A stretch of 64,000 bases of DNA from Trichostrongylus colubriformis (GCA_963978905.1 OZ022257.1:15953664-16017663); one strand, 5' to 3'. Shown: positions 35,401 to 50,400, numbered from the stretch's first letter. The notes: generated by a model from the letters alone, not told the origin. Made by a program: numbers and translations.

Positions 35401-38400
35401 CAAAGTGAGCGAAAAACGAAAGAAAATGAAAATGTTGGAAAAATTTCAATGGAGCTGTATAGGAAACACAAAATTTTCTATGGCAAATCCCCCATTGAAA
35501 CGAGAAAAATGACTGACCAAAAAGATAGTAGAATGAAAAGATTAATTAGTACAATGGGGAAGATGTCAGCGAAATGTGACCCACGCAAAAGATTGCGGTA
35601 GACAAAAGGCTGATAAGACCAGCAAAAGGTGCAGCCATTCGAACAGAAAACACTCACTCGAATTGATAAGATACTGATTGGTGAAGCCCGGATGGTCAAC
35701 ATCATGGATGGCACCAGCGAATATCGCTGCCATTATCTCGAGATCAGAGAATACTTCCTGAAAAGTGATGCAAGGTGAATTTTCGAGGGAATTGAAGCAA
35801 TTCCATCCCCCCTCTTCAAAAAAAGCCCCACACCCTCTGGAAAACGGTGTACTTACGGTGAGCACGGGTGAAGTGAGCAATACATGCATTGACTGAGCAA
35901 CGTCGGCGGCATGAATGTGATTGTGATAAGGATTTGATCGATAATGGTGTTCGAGGTTCAGCAAATACGTAACGAACACAGATGATGGGATTTCAAATGC
36001 CTACAAATAGGATGTGAAATGTCAGAAACGAAAAGATGGGTCCCAACTCAGAAACATACCTTGATAAGACCCCGTTCTCGAAAAAGTGCATAGGTGACGG
36101 TGGTGAGCGCGTGATTCTTGGAAAGCTCATCGATCTTGAACACATCTGGTCCCCAGTCGTTAAGCTGAAAGTGCACATGACGTACACTAAAGATGAATTG
36201 CGACGCAAGACGTTGCTACACGTCTTCCTCTGTCCCCCCCCCCCCCTTCCTCCTCCTCACTCTGAGAGCCCTTCAGGAAAATGTTGTTTTCAGCAGAGCT
36301 TTCGTAATTTGCCGAACACAAATCAATACACGCGGTGACGCCCGCGGCTTTCTTTCTTCCCCAACGACTGCTGCTGGCTAGCTGACTTTTTGGCTGGTTG
36401 GTTGGGGCTGCTGACTGGCAGCTGAATTACTATGCAGCACTTGAAATCAACAAACGCGGCCGGGATCAATGAATGCATGGCTGCTGGATTTCCGGAAGAA
36501 AGCACGCGGGCATTTGGAAACGTTTGGAAAATGGGCCGTAAAATCCATAGCTGGATGGCTGGTCCCTACCTGTTGCATATATACGGCCACCTCCTTGGCA
36601 CAAGGCACTCCATATTCAGGCAAATGACCTTCGTGTGAGGGTGCTCTCAGCTTACGTACACCAGAAATTCGATTCATAGCCGCTGTCTGCGCCTTCTTCA
36701 GAAGACCCATCGAAAGCTGTGGAGATGATGTTGACGGTCCCTGAAAACGAAAAGGGGAACTAATGGAGATTCAAGCAACTTTGAAAATTCGAAGCCAATT
36801 TTACCATGTATATGGGGGTCCAAAAATCAGAATTGTTCATCACAATCACTTTTATTCCATAAAAAATGTTTTTCATGCACCAAATAATGTCATTCCCATT
36901 CTGGGGTGGTCTCCGCATTAAGTGATTCAGAACAGAAAGTTTCTCAGTAAATCTTGGAGAACCACTCCACCCAAAAACTCCGATTATTACTATGAGAGAG
37001 TGGAAATTGCCAATTAATTTTTTATAGAAGATTAGAAAGCAGATAAAAGCGACGAATATACCGAAAGAGGGGAGAAGCGTCAAAGTAATGAAATTGTCAT
37101 GGAAATATCATGCAATTATCGAGCTAAAGCGAATGGAAAATGAAAATCGCTCCAATGAACAGCGTTACGTCAGAACGATAGACAAGAAGAGGACTGATAA
37201 CGCACATCTACAGACCGTTTACGTAATCGGTTTGGAAACGATTTCTGGTAGACGAATGGAACCTCACAGAAACAAATCAAGCCGATTCCATTAATGCCTT
37301 ATAGTTCAAGCAGCTTGATGATTAGGTACCGTCTGGCAACACTTTGCACCTGCACCAGGCTATGTGAACAATTTTAATTTATTCTGACGGAAGCAGGAAA
37401 TAATCAAAGCAACCATAGTAGTATAACCCATGATTCATGAAAGAGCAAGTATGCCTGAAGAAGACCACCTCAGTAGTGAGGAGCACCTTATGAAGTGACG
37501 GTGAAACCGCAATTTTTGAATTGTTATCCACGTATGCCATTTAGAAAGCAGCTAGGCAAAAGTAAGCGATTGAACCACGAATTTCATAGTTCCATGTGGT
37601 TTTTTTACAATTAGTAGAAACTGATTTCTTCTCTTGCACCCAACTTAACCCGCAGCGAATCTTGGCGGTTTTTGGTAAAATGACCATAAGCCACATTACT
37701 CCTACTTTCCGTTATCCAGCGTTGTAAACACTGCGCATGAAAATTACCAATACCACTTGAAATTGGTATAGTAAATACATCACAGAAATTACAAAAAAAT
37801 TTGAAAAATCGAAGCTTTAAGAGAAATAACGAGAATCAGAAAAAAAATAAAAACACGTCTGAACCCCGCGCCAAAGAAATTTTGCAACCCATCCTTGTGG
37901 GAAATTGTATGTTGTGCTTGTTATGCAAGCGTATTCCGATCAGATAGGCCTCCTCATCTCGTGTTCCACTAAAATTTTAGGTTCAAGGGCTCCCTGCTGC
38001 AAACGTCTCAAAACAGCCCCATAGGTCCCTCCCACCTGTCCGCGGACCGTCCAGGACATAAAACTTTTGGAGTCCAGTTTATTTCCGAAATTTCGATTTT
38101 TGGCATGGTTTGTAGCGCTAGTCATGCACATCTCGTTCACATAAGGGTAGGGAGTGGTATCCAATTTTTTGGAACCGATTCTTTAAAATTTCGGGGGGAG
38201 CAAAAGATGAAACTTGAAGCGGAAACATAAAAATTCAATGAAAACCAGTAGAACACACCTCTCCAGGCACTTCGATCTCGATTGTAGGATCATCGTCATC
38301 TTTATCCATATAGGTAGTAATTAAAAATTTAGAGACCTGAGTACCGGATTTTGAGGATTCAGCAAAATGGCTGAGCTCCTTGTTGAGCATCTTTCGGAAC

Positions 38401-41400
38401 TGAAAATAACAAATTTCAATAAAACAGCATTTTTCAATAAAATTGGCGCAATGTTTAATAAGAGAATTGGCAAAGAGCCAAGACGCCATATCATATCATC
38501 CTACAGAAACACACCAGTATTTATATGATTCGAAAAATAGTACAAATATCAATTAAGATGACTATAGGGCTGCACTGAACTGTACTACCACGCCCTGATT
38601 TAGCGTGGGTGATCCCAAAACAGTGCTGAAAAACTGGATCATAAATTCCCTGACCGCTGGTGATGAGAAGACACATCACGAAGCGATTTTGAGTACACCA
38701 AAGGGGTACAGGCTTGCTGACTGTTGCTGCTGCTGCTGCAACGCTGCGATCAATGTGTCGCCTTTGCGAATCACGGCGACAATCCATCATTCGCCGGAAG
38801 TTGCATTGCAATTAAGTGTGTGTGCGCGACCGACTGACAACACTCTTAAAGGTAGCATACGGTAACTGATAGCCGCGCATCGCGGCCATCACTAAAAGGT
38901 TATGTCGTATTTCTTTTCTGTTGACTGACATTGTGTGTGAAGGAAACGACATGCCACTTCGTCCCATCTCCTCGTGCTGTATGATTCACTGTAACCGGAA
39001 GCCACCAGTTTTGCAGCATCAGAAGGAGGGGAGAAATGCTCCAAAATATGCTGACAATCACGACGACGGCCACCACGACGACTAGACCATCGCTTCCGGG
39101 TCGTACGTCAAGGTTTTCATAGATCAATGACATCGCTTCGCCGCCATCGTCGCACAGCACAATGCAGCGCAGGAAACCGAAGGAAGATACCGACGATGAC
39201 GATTTTTTTCAGTTCAACGCTCCTTACAATTGCTTTGTGGGTGCCTATACAGCGGAATTGTGCCTTATCTTTCATCCTACATCAGCTCCTTGAACATCTG
39301 CCCCTCCCCACTCCTCCTCTCCCCCAAAGGTTGCCGCGTCACTACTGAGCAATGCCTGAGAGTGTCAATTTTGCACTTTCAGCTCTTCTCAGTATATCGA
39401 TTCCTCTTCAGGCTTTCATTTGAAGGAAAATTACAGCTTACGTCGTCTGGTCACCTAATGACGGGTTAGGCAAAGCTACTCGATTCATAAGAATGACATT
39501 CGCAAAAGAACCCATTATTCTAGAAAAGTGGCAGCGATGATGCAGCGCTTGTTGCTGCCATCTCCTGCATATTTGCAAGGATCGAATCCATATTGCCTCC
39601 ATAAGGTCCTGTTTACCAGTCCCTGCCTAGATGGGTAAGCGAGAACATGGATAGACCTCCGAACGGGGGTGTCCCCTGGAAGCATAAGTTCCAAAAACCC
39701 CTATAAAGGTCTTTGTATAGTCCTTCATTGAAAAGAGTCGATATCCGTCCAAAGGCCCGGAAATCCGTCGACGGCAACTCTCAATTCTAGGCCATCCCCC
39801 TTCCTCATCCTGAAAAACCACTTGTGAAGCTACTGAGCGCTTCCAGCCACATTAGGCATGCGCGTTGTTCGATTCTCAACTCGATGAGCAGCGCTTGAGG
39901 AAGACCACGACCGAACAAACGCTTCCCACCCATTCAAACTTCGTACAGTCAGTTTCTAAACGAAAACGAACCTATCGGCCCACATACTCATTTCATTGTG
40001 TTTTGAATACTTACTAAAACACTCTCAGGAGCACTCTACGTTTGAATCTCCCCTTTGAGACGCGAATGAGGCAAAGATTTCTAGGATAAATGGGTAAACG
40101 AAAAGCTTCTGCTCCTTACCTTACTGGATGCCATTTCCGAGACGGAACGATGCGTTTGTATCGTTTCCAATTGGTCCAAACACCAGTCAAGTTCTTCTGA
40201 AAAGTATGATTTGTGATTTTGGGTGTCATCAGGTATACAGCTGTTTTTTTCCCAAAAATTTACCGAGAGTTTCCTGAGCACAGGTGACGACGTTTTCGGG
40301 TAACGGGGTATTATGAAGCGGTGGTCGCTTCGCCGTTCTGTTAGCGTGACGGCCGTCGTCTGCCGACTTCAAGTAAAAAAAGTTAAATCAAAAACTGCAG
40401 TAATAATAAATTGCTAGAAATATAAATATAGTGCCAGCAAATACATATAATAATAATGTGTGGTACTATATAAAATTCTTCCAAAGCGCTTTTCAAGCAC
40501 GGGCGTGGTCATTTAGTCTCCATTTATGACCTTTGGGTAAGACTTTTTATAAACCCTTATAAAGTGTCAAATATGGGCTGCATACCTCCGCCAAAATCCC
40601 CCATACAAAAGGGCCCGAATGGCAAGTGCAAACCGTTAAAAAGCGGATAAAAAATGAAAAATTGCAAAGGCGAAGTTTGACGGCCGGGGATCAAGAGGGC
40701 TTAGTGGCAAAGTCAATGGAGGTGGAAGAGGAAACAAAATAGGCGGAAAATCTAGAAAGAAAAAATGGACAAAACGGAAGTCACCTGGATATTGGCAATG
40801 GAAATGAGATTTGCTCGAACATTTCGAAGGCTGGCAAGGAGTTGAGCGAACGGTGTCACGATGAGGTCGTCGCCATGTCTAAACGAATAATCAGCTGATC
40901 ATTAATCATCATCATTAATCACGATCACCAGTCCTCACACATACACTCTCACAATAAAGAAAAGAATAAACTATGTAGCCTTGGCCAGAGCCCATAGTAT
41001 AGCACTACACACATTACGGTATTACCGTTTCCCATCATAAATACTGATTATTTCGCAGTATTACCTATGTCCAGCGAGTCCATACTTTCGTCGCAGCATC
41101 GATGATTAGTAGCAGCAGATATGCAAGCGAGCAGTAAGTTGTGATGAACCTTTTCAAAAAGGTTTTTCGAAGGATTTCTCGTGAAACGAACGGGAATAAC
41201 AGGTGCCGAGACGTGAACAACTGGTGTGGAGTTATGTCACAGACATGAGTGAGCACAATGGTAGTTGCAGCAACAGCAGCAGCAGTAGCAGCAGAGTAGT
41301 AGTAGCAGTAGTAGTAGCACGCGCTTTGAATGCGCTTGGCCGCTCACAGACGAACACACCACACCACGCCGCCTTTCACTTCGAGTGAAAGAGGCCCACA

Positions 41401-44400
41401 GACACGATGCACCCGCCAGTCCGTGTACCCGCCTCTGCGATTTTGATTTGTTGCCGCATAACGACTTCACAGCAGCGACGAGCAAAGGAATTATGTCGTT
41501 TTTTTTAGTGCACGCGACATTTGTCACAGATACGCATTGTGATGGGCAACAACCTGAAAAACCCTGGCACTGTCCATCATGACAAAGAACATTGACAACC
41601 ACAGTATCCAAGGCATCCATCCAACAGCAAGTTCTAGCAAGTTCTACCAGTTTCTGTACAAGGTGACCTCGTGCAAATCATAGGGGAACAACTCGTGCAA
41701 GGAACTATATCACATGTTTCCGGGGTAGGTTACAGGCATGATCCATTCAGGTGGGAGCGCAACCAGGTGCTGAGTAAACATCTATGACTCAAAAACTGGT
41801 AAAGGTGTCATTTACCCGATGATACCATGCAAATTACCCATGTCACGAGCGCCGCGCTTCTTTTCTTAAAATTCTTATGACCCTCAAAAGGTCACGCCCC
41901 ATTTCGCCCCCAGCAGCCTGAGAAACGAATGAAACGCTTCAAAAGCGGAAGCGGATCACGACGAAGACACCACGCTTCGAGGGAAAGCATTGTATGGACG
42001 TATCGCCGTCGAGTGTGTTTGTATTTAGAGCGAAGAGCATCACTCACGTCACACGCATATATACACACACACGCACACAGCCGGCCACCGGCCATACGTA
42101 CAAAGCGAAATTCGTTAGCTGTCGACAGTCGATATCTGACATCCTCCGAAGACAAAGGCGACGACGTCTTCAATTCGTCTTCTACCCATTTCAACAAATA
42201 AACAGACCAATCAACCCATCAAAGCGACGATACCTTTGTTTCAGCCACATATTTGGCCTTCGAGGGGCTTAATTCACCTCAAAGAGGGATAGCGGCACAG
42301 CGGAAGAAATGAAACAACTGGGGAAAAAAGCACAGCGTCAGAGAGACATTGTTGAAGGATTTGGATAGTGAAAAAGGTTTTTTTGATACCTTTTGGACGA
42401 CAGCTTGGCAAGTTGGAAGGCGAATGAGATCGACAACTGCTCCCAGCTCTAACGACCGACGATGTAAACAAGATGGCAACGCCGAAATGCTTCATTAATC
42501 ATGTTCAAATGACATCTAGTAACTTAACCTCAGCAGATTATCTGATTATCTGCTTGAATGATAAAATTGAAGCCAAAAATCCATCAACACAAAAGCGCAC
42601 ATAGAACTTACTTGGGTGTTTTCGACAGGAATGACATACGTGCGACTATCCGCACCTAAGCAAACAAACGACGACGACACTAAACGGACTCTAAAATTCT
42701 CATACACACACACACGCACCGGGGTGCGATCCGACGGCTGGCGGGGTGCGGTCAGCTAGAGAGGCAGAGAAGTGTGGAAATTGGATGAGGAACGAGGTCG
42801 AACACCTGTCTCAGTTGTCTGACACGCAATGTGTGGTGTGAGCAGGAGAGTAAGGCGTAGAACAGGTGACATAAGATGGGCAGCAGTTCTTACCTGGCCA
42901 ACAACGGATCATCGATGATGCCACAGGACGATGTGGACATGGCCGTTCATGAAGGATTCGTCCGCCAAAGTCATTTCTTCTGTTAGAAGCGCCGCTACAA
43001 CGCTTTGCAACCTTCGTTCCCTATCAATCGCCGCCGTCACTTTCGAAGGTGATTGTCTAGTGATGATGGTAGCGCGGCGTCAACGGCATGGTGATGGCGA
43101 CAGTTGTGTCGGTGATTTGAAAAGGTGGTGAATAGGGCGCCTCGGTGCATCAACGGTACGGAAACCAGGTGCTGCTCCCATTTATGGATGAACGGTCATC
43201 ATAAAGGGGCTTTTACAGTTTTACAGCTCTGCTCCAAATTTTTATCGTTCGAAAAACCAAGCACTTGGAGGTTCTGTAAAGGTTCACTACGTCTTTTGGG
43301 AGTCTGGCTGACAACGGTAGCTCCCATAGAAAGAAAAGTCCACGAATATGGCAGACAACGTATTCACTATTGATCTGTCGATTCGTGAGCCATTGCCTCG
43401 ACATTCACGCAGAATAACCGAGATGTTTGAATGCGTGCCACGTCTATACAATGGACCAGTATCTATGCAGTTGGGGGGCAGTTCAAGTCAACCTGGGAAA
43501 CCCCAATGAAAAGATTAGTTCCCGTAGGCTGGCCCATGACAGATGCCTTTGTCGACATGGGTAAGGTACAATCCTATAAGGATAATCGCTACTTCAAAGA
43601 AACACAAACAAATAAAACCACAGGACTCGAGAAAGGTTCGCATTTTGGTCTGGTATAATCAACATTTTTCGACTGGGTGAGGTTATTAAACAGAATCACG
43701 GTTCAGGTTCCATTAAAACAAATTCACTTTACAGTCCCTGACGAGTAATCCGGCTATGAAGATACGATGAAAAATTGAAAATATGTCGCTTTAGGAGGTC
43801 TCTCAAGATGCGCCATGAAAATAAAAACGTTTTTGGACTGCACAAGCATTATGTATACCATAACCCGTAGCGCTGTCGGTCAAAACACTTGAATACAGCT
43901 CCTCTGCCGAATACACCACGCATATTAAAGACACCAATAAAGGTAAATTCGGCAGATTATGGAATATGGATGCAGATGTGCTCAGCAGTGCAACAGTAAA
44001 AAAGAACGGCATAAAACTGCGAAAAAACCGAGGAACAGGAACCCGAGAATCCCCCTTTCTCTTGCTCTCTCTGCGTCACTATCCAGGGTGGACTGCAGAC
44101 AGGTCAGAGGCTGGGTGAGCCGGCCGCGATCGTTGTCCCGCCCCTCCCCTACATCTCGCCCGGCTGCAGAACTGCAGGACGACACGCCATGCTGCGTGAT
44201 CGTGATAAGACCCCAAGCCGCACTTTTCAATGCGAGTTTTTCTACGAATCACCTCCTGTGAAGTGGAAGGTTCGTCTTCAGAAAACATGTATTCACAGTT
44301 CTCAGCATCCCCTTACCCCTCCCGGTGCCTTTGAATTCATTTAGAATCATAATGACATTTGAATGAAAGTTGGCCCGTACACTGGATTGCCTAGTCAACT

Positions 44401-47400
44401 GATTGTAGACCAGTGCTTTTCCTTAGGCTATAGAGAGAAGGCATGGAACTGGGCTTGCTCCCGGGACCATACTGGTGAGAATGGCGCCACTTATCATTGC
44501 GCCACTTTCGTCTCAGCTATACGAGTATCGTTAACAACAGTGAAGAACAGAGAAAAGAAAGTTGAAAAAGCTGGATCGATCAGTTGATTAAAGTCATTGA
44601 TTAGACCTTCTATAGAAAATGGGGAGGACTATGACATTGTTTTTGTCTAATCTAAAAAAAAAACAAAGTCGAAAGACTAGTTATGATTTCCTTTGATATT
44701 TTAGTTCTCCCACACCAGCCTTCAACAATGAGTGTGGCCCAGAAGAATTGGTCCAAGGTTTGAACGCGTCCTGACTCAGCCATTGCCGCACACCGCCTCC
44801 TTTGAAAGGATCGTTCACGGAATTCCATATTATAATTCTTTTCAAAATGACGCTACAGTACATGAGCAAAAACATGAAAAGAACCGAGAAATGTTCTTTG
44901 CTCCCGAGCAGAAGCCGAAAAACTGATGGACAAGCAACTTATTTGAACTCCCGCCGAGCAATATTTGAACAGCCGTCGGCGAGAAAAGCGCGGCTAAAAT
45001 TTTTGCACCCGATGTTAGTTTGCATCCACTCCGAGTCTCTGATCACGTGATCGTCTCCTTTTGCTTCTGAAGACATCGTAGCGCCGCCCCTTCGGACGGC
45101 CTCCTCGCCGGGCTGCTCTTCAAAGGGCTGAATCTCAATTGGATTCTTGTTCTTTCGCGTGAATCTTTGCATGTGGACCGGAAAATGAACAGGGCGGTTT
45201 ATTTCATGCAATATTAACTGAACTTTTTCCTTACGATCGTGGTTGGTATACGTGAGCAAGGACGTCAGGCCTGGTATCATCATTAGCCCAATTGCGAGCA
45301 CAGTGCACACACGAAACCGATGAAGGTCCAATCCTATTTTAATCGAAGAGTGAGCAGTTAGGTTTGCAGTTCCCGAAGGTGACTCCGAAGGAAATTTTCT
45401 CTTGGAAATAGGGTCGTTCAACCTTTTCGGAAAGATGTGATGAATTGGTTGACGACAGTAGATAATGTCTTTGTTTTGAAGCAAAGCCGTGCCAGGAAAG
45501 GGAGCGAGTATAGCCGGCTGTAAATCAAACCAAAGTAAATTTCTCTGGGGCGCATTCAACCATTAGCTAGGTGCAGCTATACGCCCGAAAATGGGGGTTT
45601 GTGTGTTTTAAGGACCACCACCGAAGAAAAAAAGGAAGCACCTTCAACATCGAAGGTGAGGGTCACTTATAGTGAAGGAGTCACAGATCGTGAAGGAGCC
45701 CACAACTTTACAAGGAAAACAGCACGAGAAGAGAGAGTATACGTTCCGAAGACAGGCTAGATGCAAGAAGAACGATAACAAGACCTATGGCGGTAGTGAC
45801 AGCATGCAATAAAACAGCTAAGAAACTTCAACAACATTTTCTACATTGGAATGAAATTTCGCGGTTATTCCCTTGTTTGTGCTCGCGTATGATTCAGTCT
45901 CCAGTTCGTCTGCATTCTGACCCCCACTAGAGGGGCGCGAGAGAGAAGGGGGTTTTCAGGTTCCCATTTTGCCGTTTCTCCAGGTTTTTCGCCGTTTTAC
46001 TTCGTTGTTTCTTTACTATTACACTGGTGAACACCCACACTTTCATATTCCGCAGGCTGCCAAAGCCTAACAGACCATACTTTAGAGACTTCGTTTTATG
46101 GACGAATGGTGCGCTTGGCAGAACGGCCACAGTGGAGCGAATCTTATTCACCTCTCAAACCAAGTAGTCCTTCAGTTCCTCAACATCTGTTAGAAACCAG
46201 TAGCAAATTGGTCTAGAAAGGTGACAGGAAAGGTTGACATGGTATTACACCAAAGGCGTACTGCAATGAAACAACGGATCAATGTGAAATTGGGGGGGGG
46301 GCATCTAAAAGCGTCTAAAACACATAACTATAACTTCATTTTAAAAGCATATTATGGCAGCGAAGCTTTTTTAAGTAGAAGAGGAAGCTCACGCCATATT
46401 ACCCCCTGAAATAGTAGATTAGAAATTAATCTCAAAGGGATTCTGAATGAATATTGAGCACGTGGCGCACTCTATGATTGATTCTGAGTAACTGACTCCG
46501 TATGAAAACAAGCGCTATTATCGAAATTGTTGGGTATATCTATAGTATCGTACGTAGTCCTTGAACCCGCAGCTGCCCTGCTTTTTACTCTTTTGTCCGA
46601 TTCTTCCACCTCTATAATGATGCTTGAAGTGTTAAATCGTAGAGCTTCTGAGCCATCTGCATTTGAATATAGGGCTTTTTCTTACAAATTCGTTGTCATT
46701 TCGAAATATAAGTGAGGATTGCAGGGGATTGAAAATCAGCTATTGCACGCGGGACCAAAACCATAGAAGGAGGAAAGGCAAAAAAAAGGTAAAAGGTCTC
46801 CAGAGAACTGTGGGGCTTCTCCCGTAGATACCCCTCGAATTCCTTCCTCCCTCGAATTTCCTAAGCATTAATCGCAGCTGTGTAACGCGTCGTCTAATGA
46901 GCACGAAATTATTTTCTTTTGGAAGAAAGCCTTTGTCATCTCGTGTCTTCCAGATAGCTCTCCTCAAAGAAAGACGTTCGAAGAGCTTTCAAGCCTTCCA
47001 GATAATGGAAGACAAATTCATGGAGGATTCTTCTGATTTGGATGGCTATTCTACAAGATTTCGCTATAAATCAAAAAACGGTCGCAGTTTTGAGACAACC
47101 ATGTATACGAAGCAGTTATGCTATTATTATTTAGTCGATTGAACATTTCAAAATTATCAGGTGAAAGGATCGCAAAAAGAGGGTAAAAAGATAAAAATTC
47201 ATGTTAAGGTACCCGGCACCATCACCGGTTTCAATGCTCATTTACTGCGAATTCCGGGTAACCGAGGAGGAATGCGACGATACTTCGTTTTCTGCTTTTC
47301 AGAGTACACCACCTTTTCAAAAATCCACTTAGAAACATTTTGTATAAAAATGAGTGATATTTGCAGGAAACTACATATTTGGTTGGCACGGCATAGGGAT

Positions 47401-50400
47401 CTGATCCTAGTAATCGTAAACTTGTTCTTTATGAAACTATTCAGACAATCTCGGGATAAGCAAAGACGCAAGCATTTGCAGTATATTTACCAGGAAGAAA
47501 ATCTTGTGCCGTTGATATTAGATTATAAAACAATGGTTACTTATCCCACACTGATCCTACGCCATTCTCACGGTTCTCTTCTCTTGTTCAATAACACGCT
47601 GAGGGGGTCTGTGTAGCACGAAATCAGAAAAACTTTCTTCAAAGAAAAAACCTCCCGGAAGCGGGCCATCTTTTTCCACGATCATTGCTGCACACAGCAC
47701 TTGTGGCCTTCGAATGCCATACTCTGACAAGTTATCTGACTATGAAGGTACTGAGTGAAGGAATCTGCTTCAAGAAGATTTCTACCTCACATAAAAATGG
47801 TATGGATGGCCCAATTCCGCAGTTGAAGGTGGGAGAGGGGTCTTACTTCTCTGAGATCGTTTCATTCTTTTTTCGTACTTCTAAGCACCTCGAGTTTCAT
47901 TTTTAATAGTCTTTTCATTTTCGGCCTAAACTACACCTGCAACCGCCCCTAAATAGGGTAATCTCTCCAGGCCCCTGAATATGGGGTGACGGTTGGGACA
48001 CACGAATCTAGGCCGTGACCCTGTGACAGCCTGTGGCCTTTGCCCTGTGACATGAATAATTCAGACAATTTTACTATACAACGGAACAGACTTGCAAGGA
48101 GGACACGATTTACATGAACAAATTGTCTGAATTATTTAAGGCTTAGGTCAAAAGCCACAGGCTGTTACAAGGTCACGGCCTAGATTCGTGTGTCCCAACC
48201 TACACCCCTGAATATGACTCCTCTAGCTCACACATCGCTCGCCGCGATGCGAAATCCGGACGTGAAGATAAACCTTTTCTATAGCGAGTCTCCGTCTTAA
48301 AAGACAGCGGGAGGTGGCAATTTTGGGTCTACGGTGACACCTACCGTAATGGTTGCAGTTGGTCAGGTTGCAGACATTGCACACACGGCACTTTGCTAAG
48401 ACGTCGGCTGTGTTTTCTATCATGCACCCTTTCTTTCCTTCTCTTTCCCTCATTTTACCATTCGTTATTTCACTTGATTGCTGTTGTTTGTTGTTTCACT
48501 CATTTTATATCATCATCAATGGATCAAATACATCCTACGAGACAACAATTGACACCTTCTACAGCGAGCAACTCGGAAAAGTGATCTTGCAGTTTGAAGA
48601 GATGCACGTGAAATGCGAATGCAGACGTCGCGCTTCTGAATCCGCGTTTCTCTACCGATTATCGCTTTTACCCTCAAATGTCCGCTTCAGAACGATATTT
48701 CTACCCATCTTCCTCATTGTCCACACCCTTCCCGGTTTCTCTAAGTCATCATTGCCACACCCATTTCCTTTCCAGACATACAAATGACATCAAAAAGATA
48801 GGGTTTATCGCGCTTATCAGCAAGTATTTGGCCTATGGTCTATTTCTCGGAACGACAAACGACGTTGAAAACCGTAATCGCTTCCGTTTCAGCAGCAAAG
48901 GAAGTGCGGCTGTTCCTAATGGGAAATCAGGGGAAATCTTTAGCAGTGAAGGGTAATTGGTTTCCGCAAATCAGTTACAGGGTACAAGAGCTATTTTGTA
49001 GGTTGAACCCATTTGCCCATCAAATCGTGACATTAAGGAATCAAAAATTTTCAAAAAAGATTACTGGAAATTTGAAATGGAATCCATACGTGATTCAGGG
49101 TTTGCTGCATTATGAAAAGAATTAAAAGAGCGTAAAGCATCACGTACTCTTTTGTGGGTGCATAAAACATTTTGTTGCCCTTCATTGATTGCGCTATGTG
49201 AAAGCACCTCCCATAGAGTACATGGAAAAATCACATGTTGCTTAAATCGATATTTTCTTATTTTCGGTAGCCTTTGATTTTAATTTAGGAGCAGTCACCA
49301 GAGTAAAGGCTCTTGGTCTAATGAGAAGATGATCCGAAACCTAGTCCATGGTGTGACACAGCGCCAGTTGTCACTGCACCACTCAACTAATATCAACTAG
49401 TGGAGGGTGCAGACACCTTACTGTAGAGGGGTTACTGAAATACTAAATTTTTGATAAAAAAATCTGAAAAGGTAAAAAAGCAGAGGGCTAGCAGAATATC
49501 ATTCTCCGGGTAAGATCATTACATTTTTGAGCAATTTCGGGAAAAAAGTTAGAAATTGGGATGACACAGAAATCCAAAAATTACCCGTGAAAGATGTATA
49601 GATGGAGATTTTGCTAGAAAATTCCGCCTGTGAAGCGACGGAACGGTTTTTTTTTTCACGAAAAGTACTGCACAGCGGCACATGTAGCCTGTACGTGTGA
49701 TACGCTTTAGGTGGTTCTTCCCCAGAGGAAATTAGGTGTTGAAACCCGATATCAAAAATGCATGATCAAAGAGCGTTAAAATGAGGTGGTGGGGACTGCG
49801 ATGGCATATAAATCAAATGATGTCATCTGCAATTTGCAAGGCATTTCGTGGAACATTAGTTCCCAAGAGAAACCCCTATTGTGACAGGTATGAATTTTGA
49901 GCTCGTATAGGTTCATTGAAAAGGTGCCTCCATGAATAATCCCGGTTGGGACGAAAGAGCAAATGCCGCTAGACAAAGACAATGAGAATGAGGCAGTAAA
50001 ACAGGAGGATAAAATTTTTCGCGCTAATCAATCCCTTCTATGGAATGAGCCAGTCATCCCAATCCCATTCAGAGCCGTGGTGGCAGGTGAATGCAATTTG
50101 GCCTATACAATGAATTGCGGGGTCAGCGGATGTACAACATGAATGTTGTAGATCTTTTTTTGAAAATATTGAATTAACCAATCAATTAATAATTGAAGAG
50201 AAATTTTTCAGTGGTCTTGTAATGAAGAGCTTGCACAAGTCATAACTTTCATCTCCTCAGACGGGTCTGGTACCTGTCCATCGACTTAGCAAGGATGGAA
50301 GGCTTAGCCTGAGCGAGCATTGACGCAGGGTTCGATTCCAGCACCGTACGCGTAGGAGTGCGCGTCACCTGTCACTGCACCATCTCTGCCCTCAAATGCC

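Noticed and set aside
41237..41620. 127-codon minus-strand frame rich in Leu and Cys
   Set aside because: Its Leu/Cys run is a reading of the AGC/AGT microsatellite, and the rest shows no motif.
45000..45559. Possible glycosyltransferase-like type II membrane protein
   Set aside because: Only a single hydrophobic stretch supports it; no family motif, no start codon. Kept as an unidentified frame without a function.
50304..50340. tRNA gene suggested by an exact box B
   Set aside because: Box A to box B spacing is too short and no cloverleaf could be drawn; it belongs to a repeat family.
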